Below are positions 12,300 through 23,489 of a stretch of DNA of 64,000 bases, piece after piece. The notes below the pieces were generated by a model, which was not told the origin of the DNA, ran no database searches, and saw only the letters and a program-made list of their open reading frames with translations. The position numbers and the translations under genes are program-made. Position 1 is the first letter of the stretch. Each line of letters opens with the position of its first letter. The stretch is taken from the NCBI GenBank assembly GCA_015698045.1, contig BLAL01000034.1, positions 1,302,001 to 1,366,000 of the forward strand, written 5' to 3'. The stretch is from Rhizophagus clarus (Eukaryota; Glomeromycota; Glomeromycetes; Glomerales; Glomeraceae).

Positions 12300-13500
12300 T
12301 TCCTATCTCTAGCGTATTAACTGCATAAACTAATTAGTTGCTCTAATAACTGTTTGATTTCCACCTTATTCTTTGTGTTAGGTTGCTTGTTATTAGATGC
12401 GTGTGAACTGTTATTATGATTCTGGCTACTGGCGGGTTTAGTTAGAAGTCTATTGTTCTTTGATTTAGGATTGTGATTTCTATGTGACCCAAGGGGAACC
12501 TTGTTTGATCCAGTCACTACTCTAGAGCGGGGGGTTTGACTTGTCATTTGAGGATTTGTCTGTCTTCTGAGAAGAAGACCTGAGTTTAGATGAGCTATAG
12601 GAGGGTGGAAAGTAATAGCACCAAGCTAAATCAGCGTCCTTTCACTGCTGCTGATGAGAGATCCTGTGAGAAAACGCGTTTCATGTTGCAAAATATCTGA
12701 TAAGCATGTGAGACCCATCCTGCTCTTTGATAATTCTAAAAGATTTAAGGTTACTAGAGGTTAAGAACTGGCTTGAAACGCCATTGGGAAATAGCGATTC
12801 ATAAGTCATATCCTTTGGGATGTTAAGTATAATAACTTGAAACTTCTCACGCTACTTTCTTTCTGAAAGGCTCTAGGCGGCCAGAAACTATCAAACAGGA
12901 AGGGTTCTGAGGAATATAGTCCAATCATTGTTATTGTAAGACTTAAGGCAATTATGATTCAGAATCAGTCAAACTCTTGCGGTTAAGTATTTCTTTTGCA
13001 CTTGGGTGCTAACTGATACCACTTTGTCCCAATTATCTAGATTTGAGAGGAGCTCATAATTTGACCATTTAGCTGGAATGTCATATACAATCAGATCCAA
13101 CAGGAAACTTGATTCTTTTTGCTCAGGCTGGTATCCTGTGATAATGAGGTTGTTTGTTTCTGTAAGGCCATTTTGAAGTTTAGTCCTCTTCTTTGAACCT
13201 GCCAGGCCCTTATCTTCCTTTAAGGCTTGGTGGGTTGAAGGGATGACAGAATCAGATGTCTTAGATTCAATGGACTTTTTGGTGTGACTAGCAAGAGTGG
13301 AATCAGGGGACGTAAGTGAAGAAGTTGATGCACTGTTTTCCTTTAGGAAGTTGATTTTTTTCACAGCTTTAACTTGTTTTTTCAGCTTTTTCTTCTGATT
13401 CTTAGTCAGCACCTTGATCCAGAAGTCAGGTTGTTCTACAGAAATAGGGGGACTGGAAGGAGGTTGTGTGCTTTCTGCGACAGATGATTAGTGCAGTACT
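12300..13500 (-). pseudogene. Decayed ORF1-like protein of a putative LINE family (copy 1)
   Basis: The largest open piece (13412-12969) has a Lys-rich start (KNQKKKLKKQ), a Ser/Thr-rich linker, then an RRM-like segment ITGYQP...IVYDIPAKWSNYELL...KVVSVSTQVQKKY. A basic, polar tail piece lies at 12547-12317. The pieces sit in different frames, so it is broken. The same protein family occurs at 37.2-38.9 kb (ITGYQPAHN...IVYNILAKWDNY). RNA-binding, RRM-like ORF1 proteins are typical of several LINE clades. No reverse transcriptase lies next to this copy, so the LINE assignment is inferred; an expanded host family is the alternative. Confidence 0.55.
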
Positions 13501-13699
13501 TTTGTGTCTATTTTCATTTTGAGAGAGTCATCAGGTGGGGTTTATGCAGACTGATTTTCCTTTGTTTGTCATAGCCTTGATTTTCAATTGGCAGTTTTTT
13601 ATCATTATAACATTGTATTGTAATTTTTATATATTATATAAAAGTATAATATAAAGTAATTTATTATATTTATTTATTGTATATAAATAAAGCAATATA

Positions 13700-14395
13700 T
13701 AATAAAATTCCCTTTGTTAATTCCCTCTATTAATCTACTTGCATACATTCCAAGTCTGGGTTCATATAAAGAATTTGGCAATTTAAAAAAAACTAAAAAA
13801 AATAGAAGAAACGTTAGTACGTTTCTTCAATATATTAAAAAAAAATCCATCTTCATTTTTCCACTAACCTACTTGCATTCCAAGTCTGAGTTCATCCAAA
13901 AATCTGACAATCTAAAAAAAAGGATATATTTAGTAACGTTTTTTGAAGAACATAGCAAAAAAACCTGCTTTCCAACACCCTTTTTACCTAAATTCTAAAG
14001 TCCAAATCATATTATTTGTCTGATAACCTAAAAAAAAGAAAAAGAAAAGCATTTGAAAAGTGGTAGAAACATTCCCTTAAAAAAATAAGAAATATTGTGA
14101 CCCCACCTCCTTCACTTACATAATTTCAAAGTCTGAATTTGTAATTTTTGTTCAACAATCTAAAAAAAAGAAGAAAAAAATGTTTAGCAACGTTTCTTAA
14201 AAAATATAATAAAAAAAATCTACTTACTACCTCTTCAACTTAAATTCCAAAATCTAGGTCGTATTATTCGTCTGAAAATCTAAAAAAAAAAAAAAAGAAA
14301 TGTTAGAAATGCTTCTTAAAGAAAGAATACACAAAAATCCCCTCTTCTCTTACTTTAATTCCAAGTTCCAGTTTGTAGCATTTTGGTATTCATAT
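13700..14395 (-). repeat. Intron-like minisatellite, reverse orientation
   Basis: On the minus strand the units read GACTTGGAATG, a GTAAG-like or GCAAG-like donor, a filler, CGTACTAACG, a pyrimidine tract and TTTAG. It belongs to the same family as 9,990-10,570. About five or six units; the open frame at 13714-13998 (+) is a by-product. Confidence 0.7.
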
Positions 14396-14689
14396 TTCTC
14401 ATGTATTCTTTTAATAATGAAATAAATAAAAAAATTTTTAAACCCAAAATAACAAAAAAAGATTGATAAAATTTATCGATCTTTTAAATATAGTTGTGTA
14501 TGAAATTAATTTTGTATTAAGGAATTATGTAATAATGTAATTCTGTAATAATTTCAGAATAATCTTGTAATTTTGGTAAGAAGGATAAGTACCCTTTAAA
14601 TTTGAATACTATTTATTATAAGGTTGTTCAGAAAATGTTGTATATTAAAGTAATGTGTAATAACTGATAATGATTACAGATAATCTAAA

Positions 14690-16245
14690 AAAAATTTTTG
14701 AGTTTTTCGTTATCAAATTATTTTTTTTTTTTATAGAGTTGTCAGATGAAAGCGTGACTAGACTTCTTGAATTGAGATAAGAAGAGTTGAGGAAAAAGTT
14801 TTTTAGTGTTTTTTTTTAATAAATTGAATTAACTTTATTTTTTTTTTTTTTGTAGTGTTGCCAGATGTTAATCTAACTGAACTTCTTGAATTGAGGTAAG
14901 GGAGGCTGTGGAAAAAGTTTTTCAGTATTTTTTTAATAAATTAAATTTATTTTTTTCTTTTTTATAGAGTTACCAGACGAAAGCGTAACTGGACTTCTTA
15001 AATTGGAGTAAGAAGAGTTGGGGGAATAGTTTTTTGGTGTTTTTTTTTAATAAATTGAATTAATTTTATTTTTTTTTTTTTGTAGTGTTACCAGACGTTA
15101 ATATAATCAGACTTCTTGAATTGAGATAAGGGAGGTTGTGGGAAAAGTTTTTCATTGCTTTTTTTTTAACAAATTAAACTAATTTATTTTTTTCTTTTTT
15201 ATAGAGTTGTCAAACAAAAGCGTGATCAGACTTTTTGAATTGGGGTAAGAAGAGTTAGGGGAATAGTTTTTCAGTGTTTTTTTTTATTAACTTTATTTTT
15301 TTTCTTTTTTTGTAGTATTGCCAGACATTAACATAACCAGACTTCTTGAATTGAGGTAAGGGAGGTTATGGGAAAAGTTTTTCAGTATTTTTTTTTTAAT
15401 AAATTAAATTAACTTTATTTTTTTCTTCTTTTGTAATATTACCAGACAAAAAATATGACATAATTGAAGTAAGGGAGGGCTGGGTGAAAAGTTTTTTCAT
15501 TGCTTTTTTTTTTAATAAATTAAGCTAATTTATTTTTTTCTTTTTTATAGGGTTGCCAGATGAAAGTGTAACTGAACTTCTTGAATTGGATAAGAAAAGT
15601 TGGGAGAAAAGTTTTTTTTTTAATAAATTGAATTAACTTTATTTTTTTTCTTTTCGTAGTGTTGCCAGATATTAACATAACTGGACTTCTTGAATTGAGG
15701 TAAGGGAGGTTGTGGAAAAAGTTTTTCAGTGTTTTTTTTAATAAATTAAACTAACTTTATTTTTTCTTCTTTTGTAGTGTTGCCAGACGAAAAACACAAT
15801 AGAATTGAGGTAAGGAAGGGCTGGATGAAAAGTTTTTTGTTGCTTTTTTTTTAATAAATTAAACTAATTTATTTTTTTCTTTTTTATAAACCTTCTTGAA
15901 TTGGGATAAGGAGAGTTGGGAGAAAAGTTTTTTAGTGTTTTTTTTTAATAAATTGAATTAACTTTATTTTTTTTCTTTTTTTTTATAGTGTTACTGGATA
16001 TTAACATAACTGGACTTTTTGAATTGAGGTAAGAGAAGTTATGGAAAAAGTTTTTCAGTATTTTTTCTTAATAAATTAAACTAACTTTATTTTTTTCTTC
16101 TTTTGTAGTGTTACCAGATGAAAAACATGATGGAATTAAGATAAGGGAGGGCTGGGTGAGAAGTTTTTTTATTGCTTTTTTTTTAACAAATTAAACTAAT
16201 TTATTTTTTTCTTTTTTATAAGATTGTCAAACGAAATTTTTTTTC
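14690..16245 (+). repeat. Long intron-like minisatellite, about 14 units of 106-118 bp
   Basis: Units start at about 14743, 14859, 14968, 15086, 15204, 15315, 15438, 15552, 15661, 15780, 15885, 15991, 16110 and 16223. Each has a T-rich tract ending in TAG, a ~25-45-base spacer (GTTGCCAGA...CTTCTTGAATTGAG) and GTAAGG or GATAAG, then AGTTTTTCAGTG, TTTTAATAAATTGAATTAAC and the next T tract. Three spacer types occur: A (GAAAGCGTAACTGG), B (GTTAATATAACTGG) and C (GAAAAACATGATGG). The order runs A-B-A-B-A-B-C-A-B-C-A-B-C-A, a higher-order structure. Confidence 0.85.
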
Positions 16246-16249
16246 TGAA

Positions 16250-17590
16250 AAAATGTGAAAAAAATTGTGAAAATAACAAACCTACTTCTACTTCCACTTC
16301 CATTTCTATTACTATACCTGTAAATAAGTATCTTTGTCTCATGTTAGCAGATTAGATAAAAAAAATAATATAGCGGAACTTATCAATTTTGGGGCTTGAT
16401 AAAGATAATTTGGAAATTGTTTGCAGTGCTAAGAAGTGTAAGAAAAAAAGGAAGAATACCACGACCAAACTTTTAAATTGGGTCAAAGGAGACTGAAGAA
16501 GAGTTTTTAAGAATTCACATGGAAAGAATTTATATAGGATATTTTAACAAAGATTTCTTTTTTGAGATTTTCTAAGATTCATATAGAAAATAGAGATTTT
16601 TTTTTTTGAGATTTTTTAAGAGTTTGTATAAGATATTTTTAATAGAATTTCCTCAGAATTCATAATATTAAATAAAAAACAGTATACTTTTTATTATATT
16701 TATATTAAATAAATTAATAAATATTATTAAACTATTTTAAAAAAATTGGTTTCCAAAAGTCTGAATACAAATTTAAAAGATCACTATTTATAAGAGATAA
16801 AAAGAATCAGTAAAATTACTAGTAAATTTGAAGTTTCTTTAGAATTATAATGATAGTTTTCTATTTATCTATTATTAAGCAATCAAAATTCAGTCTGATC
16901 TTATGCACGTGACCTGATCTTAACATGCATATAAATTACTAAACGCGACTTTGTTTATTTTTCAAAAAATATACACTCTTTTTCTTTTCTGTTTTCTTTT
17001 TACTCTCTTTACATTTTATATAGTAGGTATATTAATTATTGTATTTTTGTCATTAAATTTATTATACTGATTACTAACTATATTTTATTTTATAATTTTA
17101 ACATTACCTTTTTTTAATATTACTAATGTTATTCTTTTTTTTTATATTTTACTAATATCATCACGTATTTTTCTTTTTTTTTTTTATAAATTTTATCAAA
17201 CTCTTCATAATACTAACTTTTTGTATTTGTGTATTAATTATTATAATTATTACTAACTTTTTATATTTACGCTTTACTATTTATTTATTAAATATTACTA
17301 ACTTTATCAGTCATATACTAACATATTATTACGATGAATGTTTTTATTTTAAATACTTATTAATATAAATAAAGATACTATGTATTTTATTTGTAATTCT
17401 AAATATTATGTGCTATAATAAATTTTATTATTTGTTATATGATTTTACAAAAATTGGTTATTTGACTATCCATTCATAGATCACACTTAGCTGAGATGGG
17501 GGGTTATATAGTATTATATATATAATATTTATTTTGAATATTTATCAATGAATATAACACAATCTTTGAATTAAAAAAAAAAGGTTATTT
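16250..17590. other. AT-rich intergenic sequence
   Basis: No coding potential recognised. About 17,470-17,503 contains the CATTCATAGATCAC motif, which matches 8.6 kb in inverted orientation. Confidence 0.5.
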
Positions 17591-17597
17591 AACCATC

Positions 17598-17800
17598 TAT
17601 TGATCATAATTTGACCATAATTTGACCATAATTTGACCATAATTTGATCATAATTTGACCATAATTTGACTATAATTTGATTATAATTTGACCATAAATT
17701 GACCATAATTTGACCATTAATTGATCATCATTTGACATCAATTAACCATCAATCGACCATCAATCAATTATCAATCAATCATCAATTGACGATCATCAGT
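17598..17800. repeat. Tandem 11-bp repeat ATAATTTGACC, degenerating rightward
   Basis: About nine units keep the ATAATTTGACC phase; they then pass into looser ATCAATTGACC/ATCATTTGAC words up to about 17,800. Regular length without unique spacers argues against a CRISPR array. Confidence 0.8.
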
Positions 17801-17954
17801 CTTTCAATTGGCAACCCAATTTGATGCTGATCTTTAACATCATTTGGCATCAATCAGGTAGTACAATTTATTGCCAATTGAATATCAATTTGTTTGACTG
17901 TTCATTAATTTGGATGGCTGATTGATAGCCAATTGATGCCTGATTTGACATCGT

Positions 17955-18251
17955 TTGACCTGTGTTATAATGGGAGGTTTTATTAGTGGTTTCATGTATG
18001 GGTTATCTATAATCATACTATCAATGGCTATTTCAGAATTTGATTGTATTGTGGCCTGCATAGAAGAATATCAGGCAGGTGATGAGAAAGTTTTGTCTTT
18101 TCACAAAATGTCTTTTGAACGTTTCTATGCAATAGTGCGATCATATTGTTATTGTCATATAAGGGATTTGAAAAGCCAAACTAATTTAATCAAAAGCTTG
18201 ACTAAAGATATTATCCATAACTGTAATTATAAGACACAGTGTTGTAAGTAA
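17955..18251 (+). CDS. Unrecognised small open reading frame (98 aa)
   Basis: It begins with a hydrophobic stretch (GGFISGFMYGLSIIILSMAI) followed by a more ordinary Cys-containing part (SFERFYAIVRSYCYCHI). Composition is more balanced than in the repeat-derived frames around it. It lies between a short tandem repeat and a long AT-rich array and has no recognised family. It may be a gene fragment carried by a repeat, or chance. Confidence 0.2.
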   Translation: MTCVIMGGFISGFMYGLSIIILSMAISEFDCIVACIEEYQAGDEKVLSFHKMSFERFYAIVRSYCYCHIRDLKSQTNLIKSLTKDIIHNCNYKTQCCK

Positions 18252-18354
18252 TAGGTTGCAACCTAGCTTCCTCAGAGTGTAAAAGTTATAATGCCGTAAT
18301 TGTGCTATAATGTTGTAATTATGCCGTAATTATGATTGGCTTATTCTATATGAA

Positions 18355-19060
18355 ATCATTAATAAAATCGCAACTTTTTTCTATTAATAAAATCACAAAT
18401 TTTTTTTTTATTAATAAAATCGTGGCTCTTTTTTTATTAAAAAATTATTTTATTAACAAAATCGCGGCTTTTTATTATTAATAAAATCGCGGATTATTTT
18501 TTATTAATAAATTATTTTATTAACAAAATCGCGGCTTTTTTTATTAATAAAATCGCAGCTTTTTTTATTAACAAAAATCACGACTCTTTTTTTATTAACA
18601 AATTATTTTATTAACAAAATCGTGGCTTTTTTTATCAACAAAATCGTGGCTCTTTTTTTATTAACAAATTATTTTATTAATAAAATTGCAGCTTTTTTTA
18701 TTAATAAAATCGTAGCTTTTTTTTATCAACAAAATCGTGGCTTATTTTTTATTAATAAAATCGTGGATTATTTTTTATTAATAAAATCACAGCTTATTTT
18801 TTATCAACAAAATCGCGGCTTATTTTTTATTAATAAAATTGTGGATTATTTTTTATTAATAAAATCACAGCTTATTTTTTATTAATAAAATCACAGATTA
18901 TTTTTTTTTATTAATAAAATTGTGGCTTATTTTTTATTAATAAAATCACGACTTATTTTTTAATAAAATTGTGGCTTATTCTTTATTAATAAAATTGTTT
19001 ATTAACAAAAATGCGACTTTTTTTATTAATAATAAAATCGCGGCTTTTTTATTAATATGT
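18355..19060. repeat. AT-rich minisatellite, TTTTTATTAATAAAATCGCGGC-type units
   Basis: About 25-28 imperfect copies of a 22-30-bp unit containing TTATTAATAAAATCGCGGCT. A CG-containing core (often decayed to TG/CA) alternates with T-rich tracts. The frame at 18622-18885 (FINKIVAFF repeats) is produced by the repeat. ATTACGGC words at about 18,290-18,340 and 19,260-19,410 flank it in roughly inverted sense and may be eroded element ends. Confidence 0.85.
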
Positions 19061-19589
19061 ATTTAAAAAAATGTTAATTAATCATTTTATTATTACTAAT
19101 ACGAATTAAAGAAACAACCATTTTTAACATTTTTTTTTATTAATACGAATTAAAAAATGTTATCACACTAATATTATATATACTAAAACTATGCTGCGGC
19201 ATTATGTAGGAAGTTTTAACTTTCAGCATTGGGCTAAATGACTTTTGGCAGGCAACTTTAAGCAGCATTAAGGCATTACAGTCTAATTACGACATTACGG
19301 TCTAATTATGGCATTACGGCCTAATTATGGTATTACGAAAAGTGTCATAACTGTAATGCTGTATGTTGTAACATTACGGCATCGTCTAATCAATTACGGC
19401 TAACATCTTTAAGTTTGACGCAGAACTGTATGGTATGATGCAGCATCTATTTAAAATTCTGTTGAATGCGAAGAAATGAAATGGCATCTATTTTTCTGAT
19501 GACAGCGCAAAAAAGTAAATTCACAAATGGTTATGAATGATCAATTTTACCCAGCCATCCATCTATAACAAGATTAATCTGTTATGCTG

Positions 19590-19800
19590 TTGATAGGGCT
19601 TTTTCAAATTGTGGAAGGGTAGTCTTCAAAAATTCTCTTAACAGAATAAATATCTGTGCTCTTAAGTGGGCTGTATGCGAACAGACAATCAAGTGCAGAG
19701 CAGTTTCTTTTTTTTCTGAGTTGCAGAATTAACAAGTGAAATCTTTATAAAGAGCAGGTTTTCGTCTTTGTAATCAATGGCCTACCGACAGTTGGTGAAT
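19590..19800 (-). pseudogene. 3' remnant of a LINE reverse transcriptase (Cys/His-knuckle tail)
   Basis: The minus strand reads KPALYKDFTC, then FCNSEKKETALHLIVC, then a helical stretch (RAQIFILLREFLKTTLPQF) and a stop. A C-x2-C...H-x4-C arrangement with E-x-x-x-H-L preceding the last Cys resembles the zinc-knuckle tail of fungal non-LTR polyproteins. It is interrupted and lacks its catalytic part. It may be related to the ORF1-like remnants in this window, which cannot be shown here. Confidence 0.45.
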
Positions 19801-20097
19801 AATTTATTTTTTTTAATATAAAAGTTTAAATTATGTATTTTTAATATAATTTTAATAGATCATTTATAATTATATATTATAGTATAAATTATTTGTTATA
19901 TTTTTTAATTAAAGTAATAATTAATAATTTAAAAAAATTTTTTTATTGTATAATTAATAGAGAATCCTAGATAACTTTGATATACTGTATATTATATTTG
20001 GATTTTAACAAATTAAATCAAATTCAGCTTAAGGTTATAATTTAAATTTTAATAAATTAAATTAAATTTAACAATATGTTATAGAAAATTATTATGC

Positions 20098-20499
20098 ATC
20101 ACCACTGGTGGTCAGCACCAGTGTCACGTGATTTTATTTGTCACCCATATCACACCTCTTCTTCTTTATTTTTTTATAAGTATTTTAAGAACTTAGAATT
20201 TTTTTCATACTAAAAATTCTATTCGTCACATATTATCTGTCACATTCCTATTTTTTCCATAATTCCGGCCAGAATATTAAAATTACTATATTAGAACTTT
20301 GTATCACACAGAATATCTGTTTTAAGCGATACCCATTCCACAAAATTTTTTTTCCCATTTTTGAAAATTACTTTACCTGGAATTTTGTGTAATATTAATT
20401 TTCAAAAAAGGATATTTTTATGCAGATCACTTAATTCTGGCCAGAATTATAAAATTACAATAAAATCACGTGATACTGGTGCTTACCACCAGTGGTGGT
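20098..20499. mobile_element. MITE with ~40-bp inverted repeats (CACCACTGGTGGT...)
   Basis: The left end (CACCACTGGTGGTCAGCACC, continuing with CAGTGTCACGTGATTTTA) is matched by the reverse complement of 20,458-20,498 over about 40 bases with few differences. The interior (~320 bp) is non-coding. The repeat itself contains the palindrome CCACTGGTGG. No unambiguous target duplication was found. Confidence 0.75.
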
Positions 20500-21280
20500 A
20501 AATAGTAAACCTCTATGTTATAATATTAAATTTTTGCAAATTACATTAATTTTTATAAAATCATATATATTTTAGATAAATTTGATACTTTTTAAAAAAA
20601 TAAAAAAATATATAGTAATATATTTTATTTGTAAAATTAATTTAACTAATTTAAATAGAAATAATTATTATCTAATCCTATCTAAATTAATAAATATAGA
20701 TATAATTTTAATGCTAAAAAAAAAAATTTAATTGATTTAAAATAAAAAAAAATTACACTTTAAAATTAAAAATCACTTAAATAATAAATAATTGAAAATA
20801 CAAAAGTTGATCATATTTTATGAATATTAAATTAATTATTTTAAAATTTTTATTGTAAGTAAATTTGATCTGTTAAACAATTTTATTAAGTAAGAAAAGG
20901 TAATTTTATTTGACCAAAGTGGTAAAATTACACTCTGAAGTTGCAAAATAACTTTTTGTAAAAAAATTAATAATACAAAAATAACTAATATTTTATGAAT
21001 ATTAAACCAATTATTATAAAAATTTATATGCAAATAGATTTGATATTGCTAAATAACTTTAATTTTTATAATAAAAATTAAAAACTTATTTTAATAAAAA
21101 TTTTTAGTAGAAGCTTTTTTTTAACCATTAAATATTTTATTCTTAGATGTATTTTAAGGAGATAAACTATTTTTATTAAATTTAAAAGGATAATTATCCA
21201 AACAGATTTTTTGTTATTTTTAAATTTTTTAATTAAAGCACTAATAGATTACTTATTTATTACAAATTGATATTATTAGA
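20500..21280. other. AT-rich intergenic sequence
   Basis: No recognised gene. Partially repeated phrases such as TTTTATGAATATTAAA occur at about 20,818 and 20,993 (a diverged ~175-bp duplication). Confidence 0.45.
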
Positions 21281-21389
21281 TATACATGGCCTGGTAATTA
21301 CATGATCAAAAATGTAATTTGTAAATCAAAATACATAAATAATTATGTCAAACATAATTACTGTAAATATTATTGGATAAAAAAAGCAA

Positions 21390-22855
21390 AAAAAAGTCAG
21401 TTTTAGCGTTTATATATATAAAAAGTCAAAAATACTGAAACTGACAGTTCCAGCATTTTTATATGTAAAAATGCAAAAAATAATACTGAAACTATCAGTT
21501 TTAGCATTTTTAAATGTAAAAAGTAAAAAAATGCTAGAACAGACTGTTCTAGCATTTTTATATAAAAAGTCAAAAAAACGTCAAGATTGACTATTCTGGC
21601 ATTTTTTTATATTTAAAAAATGCAAAAAAATGCTAAAACTAACTGTTTCAGCACTTTTACATATAAAAAATACAAAAAATATGCTGAAACTTACAGTTTT
21701 AGCATTTTTAAATGTAAAAGTAAAAAAAATGCTAGAATAAACTGTTCTAATGTTTTTTATATAAAAAGTTAAAAAAAAATGCCAAAACTAACTATTCTGA
21801 CGTTTTTATATGTAAAAATGTAAAAAAAAATGCAGAACATACTGTTCTGGCATTTTTTATATAAAAAGATAAAAAAAAATGCTGAAACAGACAGTTCTGG
21901 CATTTTATATATAATAAACGCAAAAAAATGTTGAAACTGACAGTTCTGGCATTTTTTATATAAAAAGTTTAAAAAAACACTAGAATAACTAATTTGGCAT
22001 TTTTATATAAAAAGTTAAAAAAAAATACTAAATCTGGTATTTCCAGTATTTTTATATATAAAAAACACAAAAAAATATGTTAAAACTTATAGTTTTGGCA
22101 TTTTTAAATGTAAAAGTAAAAAAAATGCTAGAATAGATCGTTCTGGCATTTTTTATATAAAGTTAAAAAAATGCCAAAACTGACTGTTTCAGCATTTTTA
22201 TATGTAAAACATAAAAAAATGCAGAACAGACTGTTCCGTGTTTTTTATATATAAAGTTAAAAAAAAATACTGAAACTGACTATTCTGGCATTTTTATATA
22301 TAATAAATGCAAAAAAACTGCCAAAACTAACAGTTCTGGCATTTTTTATATAAAAAGTTTAAAAAAATGCTAGAACGACTGATCTGATATTTTTATATAA
22401 AAAGTTAAAAAAAAATACAAAAAAAATTATTAAAACTGGTATTTCCAGCATTTTTACATATAAAAAGCGCAAAAAAATATTGAAACTAACTGTTCTGGCA
22501 TTTTTACATATAAAAAATGCAAAAAAATATGCTAAAACTTACAGTTTCAGTATTTTTAAATGTAAAAGTAAAAAAAATGCTAGAACAGACTGTTCTGGTA
22601 TTTTTATATAAAAAGTTAAAAAAATACCAAAACTGACTCTTCTGGTATTTTTATATGTAAAAACGTAAAAAAAATGTGAAACAGACTGTTCCAGCATTTT
22701 TTATATAAAGAATTAAAAAAAATGCTGAAACTGACTGTTTTAGCATTTTTATATATAATAAACGCAAAAAAAATACTGAAACTGACAGTTCCAGCATTTT
22801 TATATATTAAAAACACAAAAAAAACTATCAAAACTGACTGTTCTAGCATTTAGTA
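21390..22855. repeat. Palindromic minisatellite, about 22 hairpin units
   Basis: Units of about 60-70 bp have an inverted core such as TGCTAGAACAGACTGTTCTAGCA, flanked by TTTTTATAT and AAAAAG(T)AAAAAAA. Variants (AACTGACAGTT, AACAGACTGTT) keep the complementarity, so each unit could extrude a hairpin. The open frame 22849-22616 (-) is a by-product. Confidence 0.85.
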
Positions 22856-22866
22856 AATATGATCAC

Positions 22867-23427
22867 AGTCGTCGGGGCTATCCTCTGGTAGCAGTGGCTA
22901 AAGCCCCCATATACATCCCCTCTTCACGGGGATCCATACCAGATCTCCTATCCAGTTAGTCTTCCAGCGCCTTTATGACGCGTCTCTAATAATACCATAG
23001 ATAAAATCTTATCCATACCATACCTACCCATCTATTCCATCTGTTCTATACATCTGTTCTATACAAACATACTAAGAACAAGATAAAACAAAGAATAAAG
23101 AAGAAATAAAGATATGGAACAGATGGAACAGATAAATAAAAAAAATAATCAGACCGATTATTCCTAGAAATATTTTTTATTTTGGAGTATCTGATCTGTT
23201 CTGTCTGTTCTGTTCACAAGAACATACCCAAATGCCTCACTAAGCCTAATACGATATGTGAAAAATACCCTATTACCTAGTATGAATTCCTATATATATT
23301 CCTCATACTAGTCCTCATACCAGTTACCCATATTGTTACCTACTCGTACCTAGATGTATTAACCTCAGAGGTGGCTATACCTTCCAATAGCATACAAATA
23401 TACCTGAAAAAAATCGTAATTAAACAT
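22867..23427. repeat. Left terminal inverted repeat of the Polinton fossil
   Basis: Pairs with 35,880-36,442. It contains GGAACAGATGGAACAG and matching CTGTTC-rich blocks shared by both ends, and it ends near GCATACAAATATACC. The inner edge AATCGTAATTAAACATAG recurs before the 28.4-kb gene. Confidence 0.9.
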
Positions 23428-23489
23428 AGTCAATATATAGGTATCTAAAAAATAAATTAAACAAGACTTATCCTAAAGTATCTAACTAA

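Noticed and set aside
13714-13998. 94-residue frame
   Set aside because: Lies within the reverse-oriented intron-like minisatellite and repeats with it.
18622-18885. 87-residue open frame with FINKIVAFF repeats
   Set aside because: It is the translation of the ~25-bp minisatellite.
18355-19060. CRISPR-like regular array
   Set aside because: Units are contiguous, imperfect and AT-rich, with no unique spacers; the surrounding genes are eukaryotic.
22616-22849. 77-residue minus-strand frame rich in Phe
   Set aside because: It is a by-product of the palindromic repeat array.
21390-22855. CRISPR-like array with palindromic repeats
   Set aside because: The sequences between palindromes are the same AT-rich linker each time, so it is a palindromic minisatellite.
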